Under the pieces are notes generated by a model that did not search any database, was not told where the DNA came from, and was given only the letters and a program-made list of their open reading frames with translations. Shown here piece after piece: positions 57,484 to 64,000 of a stretch of 64,000 nucleotides of DNA; position 1 is the first letter of the stretch; every line of letters begins with the position of its first letter. This stretch comes from Herpetosiphonaceae bacterium (GTDB lineage: Bacteria; Chloroflexota; Chloroflexia; Chloroflexales; Herpetosiphonaceae), in the NCBI GenBank assembly GCA_013538855.1, contig JABXJS010000081.1, forward strand, positions 26,146 through 90,145, in the 5' to 3' direction. A program made the position numbers and the translations under genes.

Positions 57484-57873
57484 ATGCGGGTTCAACTGTT
57501 CGCAACGCTCATTTCCGGGCTACTGCTCCTGCTAGGATGCACCAGCGCGCCAGCCAGCAGCACCGTCAGCGGCACCATCACCTACCGCCAGCGCATGGCC
57601 CTGCCGCCCAATGCGGTGCTCGAGGTGCGGCTGCTCGATAGCGCCAGCCCCGAGCAGCCGCTCAACCGCATCATCCAAAATCCAACCACCCAAGTGCCGA
57701 TCCCTTTTGCGCTCACCTACGCCAGCGCGCAGATCAATCCCGATCACACGTATGAGATCAGCGCCGAGATTCGCCAAGATGCCCAGGTGATCTTCAGCAC
57801 CAGCAGCCACTATCCGGTCATCACCCAGGGCAACCCAACCCACGTGCAAGTTGTCTTAGAAATGCAGCCGTGA
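57484..57873 (+). CDS. YbaY-type lipoprotein
   Basis: 129 residues. A lipoprotein signal (LLLLLGC) puts a lipid on Cys19. The mature part matches the YbaY family (PF09619-like): SGTITYRQRMALPPNAVLEV, then NRIIQNPTTQVPIPFALTYA and ADRTYEIS-like NPDHTYEISAEIRQDAQVIF. YbaY is an outer-surface lipoprotein of unsettled function. AAGGAG precedes the ATG at 57484 by six bases; an upstream in-frame start at 57394 has none. It is divergent from the binding protein/collar operon and 148 bases before the DUF4015 gene. Confidence 0.85.
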   Translation: MRVQLFATLISGLLLLLGCTSAPASSTVSGTITYRQRMALPPNAVLEVRLLDSASPEQPLNRIIQNPTTQVPIPFALTYASAQINPDHTYEISAEIRQDAQVIFSTSSHYPVITQGNPTHVQVVLEMQP

Positions 57874-57946
57874 TCGCGACCATAGCCCTGCTCAAGCAAG
57901 GTCAAAAGCGTGGTACCATAGCAGCCGTGGCATGGCTCCGCTCCCC

Positions 57947-57975
57947 TTGACAGGCCCTGCCGCAGTCCGTATCAT
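57947..57975 (+). promoter_or_regulatory. Promoter of the DUF4015 lipoprotein gene
   Basis: TTGACA (57947-57952), a 17-base spacer, TATCAT (57970-57975). This is close to consensus and 47 bases before the ATG at 58022. Confidence 0.75.
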
Positions 57976-58021
57976 ACGCCCGATTTAGGAGTTCGAAAGT
58001 GCATACACAGAAGGTGTTGTC

Positions 58022-60055
58022 ATGACAATTGGCCGCATTCGTTTGCCGTTATCGTCACTGCTGCTCTGCATCGTAGCCCTGTTTACCCTTGCCGCATGTG
58101 GTAACGCACCTGTTCTCAACGGGTTGGTGCTCGATCAATACTCTCAGCAGCCTATCGCAGGCGCAACTGTCGTGGTCGGCAAAAATACCGTTACCACCGA
58201 TGATAAAGGCGCTTGGCAGGTGACAGGTTGGCAGTCAACTGATTCGGTCAGTGTCCAGGCAACCGACTATGCCACTGCGACGTTGGCCCTCACCGACTAT
58301 AAGCCCGATGGCGCACAGCCAGTCACAGTGTCGCTCGATCTGCGCCCCAACACACTGCAGGGCGTGCTCATCGATCAGTACACCCAGCAGCCCATCAGCG
58401 GCGCAGCCATCCAGACAACCAGTGGCCTCACCGCCACCACCGGTGCCGATGGCACCTATAAGCTCGTCGGCGTGCCCGAGACGTTCGATGTCACCATCAG
58501 CGCTCCGCACTACGCCGATGTCCAGCAGTCCGTCGAGCGCGCCACCAGCTTGGACGCCACCCTGCGCCCGACGCTCCTGACTGGCACGCTCACCGATAAG
58601 TACAGCAGCAAGCCCATCGCCGGCGCAACCGTCGCCACCGATTCGGCCAAGGCCACCACCGACGCCGAGGGCCGCTATACACTGGAGCCAGTCGCACCCA
58701 ACCAGGAGCTGCTCATCAGCGCCACCGACTATACGTCGCAGACGGTCAGCGTGCCCGAGAAAATCGAGCTGGATGTCGTCCTGCGGCCCTCTACCGTGCG
58801 CGGCACGGTCGTGAACGCCGAGACCGGCCAGCCCGTCGATCGCGGCGCGGTCATCGCGATGCCGCCGCAGCCCGGCAGCGACGCCTCCCAGCCCTTCCGC
58901 GGCGATGCTGTCGCCCTCACGCGCCTGAACGCCGATGGCACCTACACACTCAACAATGTGCCCGAGAACGCGCAGATCCAGGTGCTCGCCCCCGGCTATC
59001 GCAAGAGCTGGACAAACCTCAGCGAGGGCGAGTTCAACGCCGATCTGAAGGTCGAGCCGTTCGAGGTCCGCGCGATCTATGTCACCGCCGCTACTGCATC
59101 CTCAAAGGATGCCCTCACCGAGCTGTTCGATCTCGTCGATCAGACCGAGCTGAACGCGATGGTCATCGATATCAAGCTCGATATCGCTGGCGATGTCGGC
59201 GGCGTCGGCTTCATGTCGCAGAATCCCGTCGTCATGGAGGCCGGCACCAGCGAGGACTACCTCGATATCCCCTGGATCGTCGAGGAGGCCCACAAGCGCG
59301 ATATTTATCTCATCGGTCGCATGGCGGTCATGCGCGATAATCGCCTCGCCGATGCCCACCCCGAGTGGGCCGCCCAAAGCTCCATCACCGGCGGCGTCTG
59401 GGAGGACGGCGGCGGCCTTAAGTGGCTCGATCCCTTCAATCCCAACGTCAAGGCCTACAACGTCGGCCTGGCCCAGGAGATCGCTAACTTCGGCTTCGAT
59501 GAGGTCCAGTTCGACTATATTCGCTTCCCCTCCGATGGCGCAACCAAGAACTTGGTTTTCTCGCAGCCCATCGACCCCGAGAATAATCCCGAGGTGATGT
59601 ACCAGGCCATCGGCAATGTGCTCAAGGACGCCCACCAGACCATCAACAGCGCTGGCGCGTTCTTCTCCATCGATGTCTTTGGCTACGCCACATGGCGCAA
59701 TATGTGGGAGATCGGCCAAAGCCTTGAGGTCATGGCCGACCACACCGACTATGTCTGCCCCATGGTCTATCCTTCACACTACGATCGCAATGAGCTGGGC
59801 TTCGATAACGCCGACGCCCACCCCTACGAGATCGTCAAGGATAGCATCGAGAAGGGCCGCGTCCGCACCGCCGATAAGTACGCTCTGCTGCGCCCGTGGC
59901 TTCAGGCCTTCACCGCCACCTGGCTCTCGCCCACCGTCGACTACGGCCGCGCCGAGGTGCGCGCCCAGATCAAAGCCGTCGATGAGGTCGAGGGCACAAC
60001 CGGCTGGACGCTCTGGAACGCGGCCAACTTCTACGATCCAAGCTGGCTCAATTAG
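58022..60055 (+). CDS. Lipoprotein with carboxypeptidase-regulatory-like repeats and a DUF4015 glycoside hydrolase-like domain
   Basis: 677 residues. A lipobox (TLAAC, Cys near 27) leads into four carboxypeptidase-regulatory/transthyretin-like domains of about 75-95 residues, each with a D-x-Y-(S/T)-x-(Q/K)-P-I-x-G-A start and a G-x-Y-x-L or similar close. From about residue 345 the C-terminus matches DUF4015 (putative TIM-barrel hydrolase, PF13200): VRAIYVTAATASSKDALTEL, NAMVIDIKLDIAGDVG, IWVARMAVMRDN-like IYLIGRMAVMRDNRLADAHP, FDEVQFDYIRFPSDG, and FSIDVFGYATWRN, VCPMVYPSHYDR. Acidic residues in QFDYIRFP and MVYPSHY are likely catalytic. It would cleave extracellular glycans, but no substrate is known. 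AGAAGG precedes the ATG. Confidence 0.85.
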   Translation: MTIGRIRLPLSSLLLCIVALFTLAACGNAPVLNGLVLDQYSQQPIAGATVVVGKNTVTTDDKGAWQVTGWQSTDSVSVQATDYATATLALTDYKPDGAQPVTVSLDLRPNTLQGVLIDQYTQQPISGAAIQTTSGLTATTGADGTYKLVGVPETFDVTISAPHYADVQQSVERATSLDATLRPTLLTGTLTDKYSSKPIAGATVATDSAKATTDAEGRYTLEPVAPNQELLISATDYTSQTVSVPEKIELDVVLRPSTVRGTVVNAETGQPVDRGAVIAMPPQPGSDASQPFRGDAVALTRLNADGTYTLNNVPENAQIQVLAPGYRKSWTNLSEGEFNADLKVEPFEVRAIYVTAATASSKDALTELFDLVDQTELNAMVIDIKLDIAGDVGGVGFMSQNPVVMEAGTSEDYLDIPWIVEEAHKRDIYLIGRMAVMRDNRLADAHPEWAAQSSITGGVWEDGGGLKWLDPFNPNVKAYNVGLAQEIANFGFDEVQFDYIRFPSDGATKNLVFSQPIDPENNPEVMYQAIGNVLKDAHQTINSAGAFFSIDVFGYATWRNMWEIGQSLEVMADHTDYVCPMVYPSHYDRNELGFDNADAHPYEIVKDSIEKGRVRTADKYALLRPWLQAFTATWLSPTVDYGRAEVRAQIKAVDEVEGTTGWTLWNAANFYDPSWLN

Positions 60056-60116
60056 CCATGCCGCTGTCGGTGTGCATCCGTCGGTCGGTGCTCTTGTAGC
60101 AGAAATGAGGTCATCT

Positions 60117-62360
60117 ATGCGTGTTCGTCGTGGACTGCTGGCTGTGCTGGCGCTGGTGCTGCTCGCGCCGCTCGTGTGGCGCAGCGTTCATCTGCTCGCT
60201 CAGTCCGCCCAGGGCGCTCTGCCTACCACCCGCTGGGAACAATCAACTGTCAATCAGTGGAACAACGGCACGCTCGATGGCCTCATCGTCTCCAACAACG
60301 CCGATGGCGAGCTGCGCCTCGATCGCGACGCGACCAGCGGCACCTACACCTCCGCCGCCTTCGAGGCACCCTTCACCTTCTCCGTCGTCACCGCCGAGTG
60401 GGACGCCGAGATTCCCGCGCAGACCACGCTCGCCGTCGAGCTGCGCTCTAGCCCCAACGGCACCGAGTGGCGCGATTGGCGCGCGGTGCCCGTCGGCGGC
60501 ACGGTCTCGCCTACCCTCCAGCTCGTCGGCCCCATCAGCGTCGAGCCGGACTCGCGCTGGCTCCAGTATCGCGTCACCTTCGCCACCCAGGCCCAGCCCG
60601 CTGTCCCTGTCGTCCGCGAGGCCTCCTGGGTGCTCGTCGATGCCAGCTCCGGCCCCACGCTCAGCGATCAGCCCAACCGCGTGCCCGCGCTCACGCCGCG
60701 CGCTACGCTTAGCCGCCCGCCGCTGGTCATCACCCGCAGCGAGTGGGGCGCGCAGACAACTAAGCCCGATCTCGTGCCCGATCAGCCGCGCCGCCTGCAG
60801 CTCAGCGCGGTCCCGCTGGCTCCCAGCGCCGATCCGCTCACCTTGCTGCGCGGCCTCCAGCAGCTGGCCATCTACTACGGCGCATCCGATCTGCCCTACG
60901 CCTACGCCGTCGATAGCGCCGGCAATGTCTATCAGGGCCGCATCGGCCAGCCCGCCGTCGATGGCACGCTCAGCGTCGCGCTCCTCGGCGAGCCAACCGA
61001 CGCCGCCCGCGTCGCCCTGGCCCAGACGCTGGCCTGGCTCGCGCAGACCTACGATCTGCCGCTCACGCTCCAGTTCGCCGGCAGCCTCGACGCCAGCGCC
61101 GCCGAGGCCATCCGCGCCGCCGCCAGCGCCGCCACCGTGCGCGCCCGCTGGACCTTCGTGGTCAGCAATACCCGCGACTACACCGAGCGCCTGATGCTCT
61201 TCAATCCGACCAAGCAGCCCGCCAGCGCTGTCGTCACGTTCTTGCCCGGCCAGGCCAACACGCTCCAGCGCGAGTACACCATCGCGCCTGGCCAGCGCTT
61301 CGACCTCCAGGTCAACGATATTTTCAGCGATACCGCCGAGCTGCCGCTGGAGGTCACCGCCAATCAGCCGATTGTCGCCGAGCGCACCATGCTCTTCCAG
61401 AACGACGCCCTCAACGAGCCAGGCATCAGCGAGCTGTCACGCACCTGGTACTTCGCCGAGGGCGACGGCTCCGCTGGCACCAGCACGACCTTTGTGCTCT
61501 ACAATCCCCAGCCCACCGAGGTCGCCGCCCGCGTGCTCGTCATCGCCTCCAACGGCCTCACCAGCACCCAGGACTTGGTGCTGCCGCCGTTTACGGTCCA
61601 GTCGGTCACGCCCGCCGATGTCGCGCCTACCACCTTCGGCGTCCAGATCGCCGCCAGCGCACCCATCGCCGCCGAGCGCCTGATGCGCTTTGGCGTCAAT
61701 CTCACTGGCGGCTTCCTGACCCGCGGCGCGACCGCGCCATCGACCACGTGGTACTTCGCCGAGGGCGCGACGATTGCGCCGTTCACCACCACGCTGGCGC
61801 TGCTCAACCCCGGCCCGGTCGCCGCCGCCATCACCACCACCTTCCTGACCGAGCAGGGCGATACCTACATTCGGCGCTATCAGGTGCCGCCGCGCACGCG
61901 CCTCGATGTCGAGCTGCGCGATATCGTGCCCTCGCCGCAGGGCGTCGGCACCGTCGTCAGCGCCTCGCAGCCGATCATCGCCGAGCGCACCAGCTACTTC
62001 AGCGACGGCAATGCTGGCACCAACACCCTGGGCGCGGCGGCGCTGGCCTACACCTGGCGCTTCGCCGAGGGCCGCACCGCCCCGCCCGCCGATGAGTTCA
62101 TCATGGTCGCCAATCCCAACGCGGTGCCCGCCCAGCTCAAGCTTCAGGTCACCAAAGACGACGGCAGCATCCAGACGCTCGACTACACCGTGCCGCGCAC
62201 CGGCCGCATCGCCATCCTGCTCGACAACGACCTGCCCGACCAGTCGACTCACGCCACCGTCGTTGAGTCCAACGTCCCCGTCGTCGCCGAGCGCACTATC
62301 TTCATCCAGCGCGAAACGGGCCTGGAGGGCCACACCTCCCTCGGCTCCCCCGAGCGCTAG
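60117..62360 (+). CDS. Secreted protein with degenerate PGRP/amidase-like domain and W-Y-F-A-E-G repeats
   Basis: 747 residues. A signal anchor (about 7-25) precedes a beta-sandwich (about 40-190) and then a PGRP/amidase_2-like segment from 200: ITRSEWGAQ, then DLPYAYAVDSAGNVYQGRIG. In zinc amidases the first segment is followed by H-H and YAYAVD reads Y-H-F-L-I-D; both histidines are missing, as is the later C-P-G/His region, so catalysis is unlikely. From about 360 on, four or five repeats of about 100 residues end in P-I-(V/I/A)-A-E-R, the later ones opening W-(Y/R)-F-A-E-G, as in DUF5719-like surface proteins. GAGG precedes the ATG by six bases. Probably co-transcribed with the DUF4015 gene. 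Confidence 0.75.
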   Translation: MRVRRGLLAVLALVLLAPLVWRSVHLLAQSAQGALPTTRWEQSTVNQWNNGTLDGLIVSNNADGELRLDRDATSGTYTSAAFEAPFTFSVVTAEWDAEIPAQTTLAVELRSSPNGTEWRDWRAVPVGGTVSPTLQLVGPISVEPDSRWLQYRVTFATQAQPAVPVVREASWVLVDASSGPTLSDQPNRVPALTPRATLSRPPLVITRSEWGAQTTKPDLVPDQPRRLQLSAVPLAPSADPLTLLRGLQQLAIYYGASDLPYAYAVDSAGNVYQGRIGQPAVDGTLSVALLGEPTDAARVALAQTLAWLAQTYDLPLTLQFAGSLDASAAEAIRAAASAATVRARWTFVVSNTRDYTERLMLFNPTKQPASAVVTFLPGQANTLQREYTIAPGQRFDLQVNDIFSDTAELPLEVTANQPIVAERTMLFQNDALNEPGISELSRTWYFAEGDGSAGTSTTFVLYNPQPTEVAARVLVIASNGLTSTQDLVLPPFTVQSVTPADVAPTTFGVQIAASAPIAAERLMRFGVNLTGGFLTRGATAPSTTWYFAEGATIAPFTTTLALLNPGPVAAAITTTFLTEQGDTYIRRYQVPPRTRLDVELRDIVPSPQGVGTVVSASQPIIAERTSYFSDGNAGTNTLGAAALAYTWRFAEGRTAPPADEFIMVANPNAVPAQLKLQVTKDDGSIQTLDYTVPRTGRIAILLDNDLPDQSTHATVVESNVPVVAERTIFIQRETGLEGHTSLGSPER

Positions 62361-62377
62361 CCCCCGAACACAGCAAA

Positions 62378-62405
62378 TGGCCCCGTATAGGATTATACGG
62401 GGCCA
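62378..62405 (+). terminator. 12-bp hairpin terminator
   Basis: A perfect 12-bp stem (62378-62389 with 62394-62405) around a four-base loop, 17 bases past the stop at 62360. No T-run. It marks the boundary to the AT-rich island. Confidence 0.65.
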
Positions 62406-62426
62406 CCTGAGCGTCTTAATCTTGAG

Positions 62427-62747
62427 CTATTTGATCATCGCGTAGGCAATATACATTCCAGAGAGCGCAATACACCAAATTAAGACCAGCTGTAGCAGCA
62501 AAACGATAATCTGCCCGCCCTCAGCAATATCAATATATGGAACAAGAAGTAGAACACCGATAGCAGGGAGCACATTCATACAGGCTATCATTCTGCATAA
62601 TCGTTTTAATTTTTTGACGATAGGCGGCACAGGATGCTTATCAGCCACCATTTGTACATAGACAGTATAGAGAAATCCTAATACTCCATACGTTATTGCA
62701 CAAATGCTAAATAGCGTTTGAAAAGACATGCCAGTGAAGCTATCCAT
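62427..62747 (-). CDS. Small three-helix membrane protein, unknown
   Basis: 106 residues, not recognised. Three hydrophobic helices are visible (FSICAITYGVLGFLYTVYV; IACMNVLPAIGVLLLVPYI; IIVLLLQLVLIWCIALSGMY) with a basic loop VKKLKRLCR between the first two. Its codons are much richer in A/T than those of genes upstream, suggesting foreign origin. No clear ribosome site precedes the ATG at 62747, but the upstream gene's stop is only six bases away, so translation may be coupled. Four small-residue positions near the second helix hint at packing. Confidence 0.55.
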   Translation of the reverse strand: MDSFTGMSFQTLFSICAITYGVLGFLYTVYVQMVADKHPVPPIVKKLKRLCRMIACMNVLPAIGVLLLVPYIDIAEGGQIIVLLLQLVLIWCIALSGMYIAYAMIK

Positions 62748-62753
62748 AGCCAG

Positions 62754-63122
62754 CTACTTTTTCTTTTTCCTACCCACTTCATTGACTTCGACTTCATCTT
62801 CTATAACCCTGCGCACCGCAGCTAGCAATCTTGCTCGGCTCGAAAACTGCGTTTTCTTTTTATCAATCCCAAACTGCTCAGCATGTTTTTTATTCAGTTT
62901 ATTGATATCATCGATGATTTCTGTGGTTATTTTATCAGCTTTATTATTCATCAGTATTCGCACCTTATCAACTACTAATCGCTCTAGCGCTGCTGAACGT
63001 TCTTGTGATTTGCCCACAAGCGTACTCCGCACTTCTTGATTGTCCAATAGTGCAACTATACGGTTGTTGTACACGGTAAATCGTCTGCCACGAATATACT
63101 TATGTCTCATTATACTATTCAT
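62754..63122 (-). CDS. Small basic protein of the AT-rich island, unknown
   Basis: 122 residues. It is rich in Lys, Arg and Glu, with a strand-like start (YIRGRRFTVYNNRIVALLDN), long helical stretches (SAALERLVVDKVRILMNNKA) and a Lys-rich end (VGRKKKK). It may bind nucleic acid, but no family is recognised. GGAGG stands six bases before the ATG. AT-rich codons set it apart from the GC-rich genes nearby. It is upstream of, and six bases from, the membrane protein gene; a MITE-like element lies just before it. Confidence 0.6.
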   Translation of the reverse strand: MNSIMRHKYIRGRRFTVYNNRIVALLDNQEVRSTLVGKSQERSAALERLVVDKVRILMNNKADKITTEIIDDINKLNKKHAEQFGIDKKKTQFSSRARLLAAVRRVIEDEVEVNEVGRKKKK

Positions 63123-63145
63123 GTATCCTCCATAAGTACTATTCG

Positions 63146-63227
63146 TACCAATTCAGGGTATGTATTCAGCAGTTGAAGGTCGTATAGGTGTAGCTTGTAT
63201 ACCCACTATGTCCAACATGAATTGGTA
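63146..63227. mobile_element. MITE-like element, copy 2
   Basis: 82 bases bounded by TACCAATTCA (63146-63155) and TGAATTGGTA (63218-63227), a perfect 10-bp terminal inverted repeat, with a second inner pair GGGTAT/ATACCC. It has the same ends, and a shared C-A-G-G-G-T-A stretch, as the element at 53362-53466. It lies between two AT-rich genes. Confidence 0.55.
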
Positions 63228-63240
63228 GAATTATGCTCAT

Positions 63241-63570
63241 TTATAGCAAGCTAAGAATCGTATCTCGCTCATACTTTAATATGTAGACTGCAAAATCATG
63301 TGCTAACGCTCTATAGGCAGTTCCAGCAGTTTTATTGGGAGAAATATAATCATTAGCTGTTTCAATCAAGTGTTCAAATACAATGCTCAATAGCAGTGCC
63401 TCATGCACAACATCAATAATTTCCAACGATGTAAATCTTTTGGTACCCTGAATCTCTTTTAAACGTAAACGATAAATTGCAGCTGCAACAACTTCTATCA
63501 AAGCCATTCTGTATGTGTTGTTGTACGGCGAAAGATAATCGATGGGGTCTTGTAGCTTCATAGTAAACAT
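63241..63570 (-). CDS. Small helical protein of the AT-rich island, unknown
   Basis: 109 residues: a hydrophobic-amphipathic helical pattern (YRMALIEVVAAAIYRLRLKE, DVVHEALLLSIVFEHLIETA, FAVYILKYERDTILSLL), with no catalytic motif and no signal peptide. I do not recognise it. The ATG at 63570 and an ATG three codons later are both possible, and the ribosome site is weak. AT-rich codon use links it to the two genes downstream; a MITE-like element separates it from them. Confidence 0.5.
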   Translation of the reverse strand: MFTMKLQDPIDYLSPYNNTYRMALIEVVAAAIYRLRLKEIQGTKRFTSLEIIDVVHEALLLSIVFEHLIETANDYISPNKTAGTAYRALAHDFAVYILKYERDTILSLL

Positions 63571-63615
63571 CCAGACAGAAACGCTCTTGCTGAGTATACC
63601 CTAACAAAATAGTCA

Positions 63616-64000
63616 TGTCTATGGATGGTTTCTAAACTATGAAAGAGCATTATAGCAGAGCCAGGGCCAGCAATCCATCACCCATTATGTTGATTATCGC
63701 TCCTAAACCTCGATGCTTCCATCAACTCGACGATCTATTCCACAGCCGCTACAAGCAATTGAACCGCTGCCCCATGCTCCGCCGCTCGCCTGCACCGCGT
63801 AGCCGCAGCTATTGCTCACCCGCCCGTCATTTTCCCCACCGCTCAGCGGCCCCGCCCTACACCGCCGTGCGCGGGGTGCCCTTTGGGCCGTGCAGCTGTT
63901 TCTTTTTTGAACCACTGCGCCGTGCTAAACCACTCGCCCCCGCACCGCGTAGCCGCATCGACCCTGACGGGTACCCGGCCCGCCCCGCCCGCTCTTTTCC
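63616..64000. other. Right-edge GC-rich spacer with a 16-base repeat pair
   Basis: No convincing gene. A 70-codon frame on the minus strand (63703-63915) opens with GTG but has no ribosome site and a Cys/Arg/Gly-rich product. The sequence GCACCGCGTAGCCGCA occurs at 63792-63807 and again at 63942-63957, 150 bases apart, among C-rich segments. The composition changes from AT-rich to GC-rich near 63730. Confidence 0.5.

Noticed and set aside
59616..60116. In-frame extension upstream of the degenerate-PGRP gene
   Set aside because: It overlaps the DUF4015 gene by 440 bases in another frame, and the signal peptide begins at the ATG at 60117.
63703..63915. Minus-strand frame of 70 codons near the right edge
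   Set aside because: GTG start without a ribosome site. The product is Cys/Arg/Gly rich and covers the repeated C-rich sequence.

Overview
The window looks like chromosomal DNA of a GC-rich member of the Chloroflexota, probably a filamentous Chloroflexia of the Herpetosiphon/Kouleothrix kind. This placement is inferred from family content, not from a marker-gene tree. The pointers are a LemA/DUF3137 pair, a DUF4012-TPR protein inside an exopolysaccharide operon, lipoproteins with carboxypeptidase-regulatory repeats plus a DUF4015 domain, proteins with repeated W-Y-F-A-E-G segments, tandem phage-tail-collar genes, and giant DUF11 surface proteins. No rRNA, tRNA, insertion sequence or CRISPR array was found.

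Layout. 0-8.4 kb: a pentapeptide-repeat membrane protein cut by the left edge, a ZIP-like transporter, an ArsR-type regulator, an MFS transporter behind two tandem palindromes, lemA/DUF3137, and citrate synthase with a promoter and terminator. 8.7-28.4 kb: one co-directional exopolysaccharide operon behind a near-consensus sigma-70 promoter. It encodes a small LPPTG/DUF11 protein, a Wzz/BY-kinase, a DUF4012-TPR protein, a sugar epimerase, a flippase, four glycosyltransferases, a methyltransferase, a GT-C type membrane protein, two AsnB-type amidotransferases, and a PglC/PglD-like pair. Most junctions overlap by one to a few bases. 28.6-40.1 kb: housekeeping and miscellaneous genes, including a PH-like membrane protein, a SurA-like foldase, rpsR-ssb-rpsF, two anchored or secreted unknowns, a hybrid histidine kinase, DUF427, a nitroreductase, a coiled-coil protein behind a LexA-like box, and RtcB.

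40.7-57.2 kb: a methyltransferase with a likely one-base frameshift, an intergenic array of about 143-bp repeats, a 3,644-residue surface protein, and an operon of a Tat-exported binding protein with three tail-collar proteins, followed by a GNAT enzyme and a DUF6916-like protein. The giant protein's DUF11 units form a higher-order repeat of exactly 1,209 bp. 57.5-62.4 kb: a YbaY-type lipoprotein, a DUF4015 lipoprotein, and a protein with an apparently zinc-less PGRP/amidase domain and W-Y-F-A-E-G repeats. 62.4-63.6 kb: an AT-rich island of three small unknown genes with a MITE-like element, then GC-rich DNA without a convincing gene.

Much of the window builds or decorates the cell surface: a regulated capsule or slime pathway, sortase-type and lipoprotein-anchored proteins, a giant adhesin-like protein, and an exported tail-collar set. 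The strongest leads for something undescribed are the binding protein/tail-collar operon with an attenuator-like leader, the degenerate PGRP protein, the AT-rich island with its paired MITE-like elements, and the exact three-unit repeat of the giant gene. Start codons were chosen from ribosome-binding-site spacing by eye.
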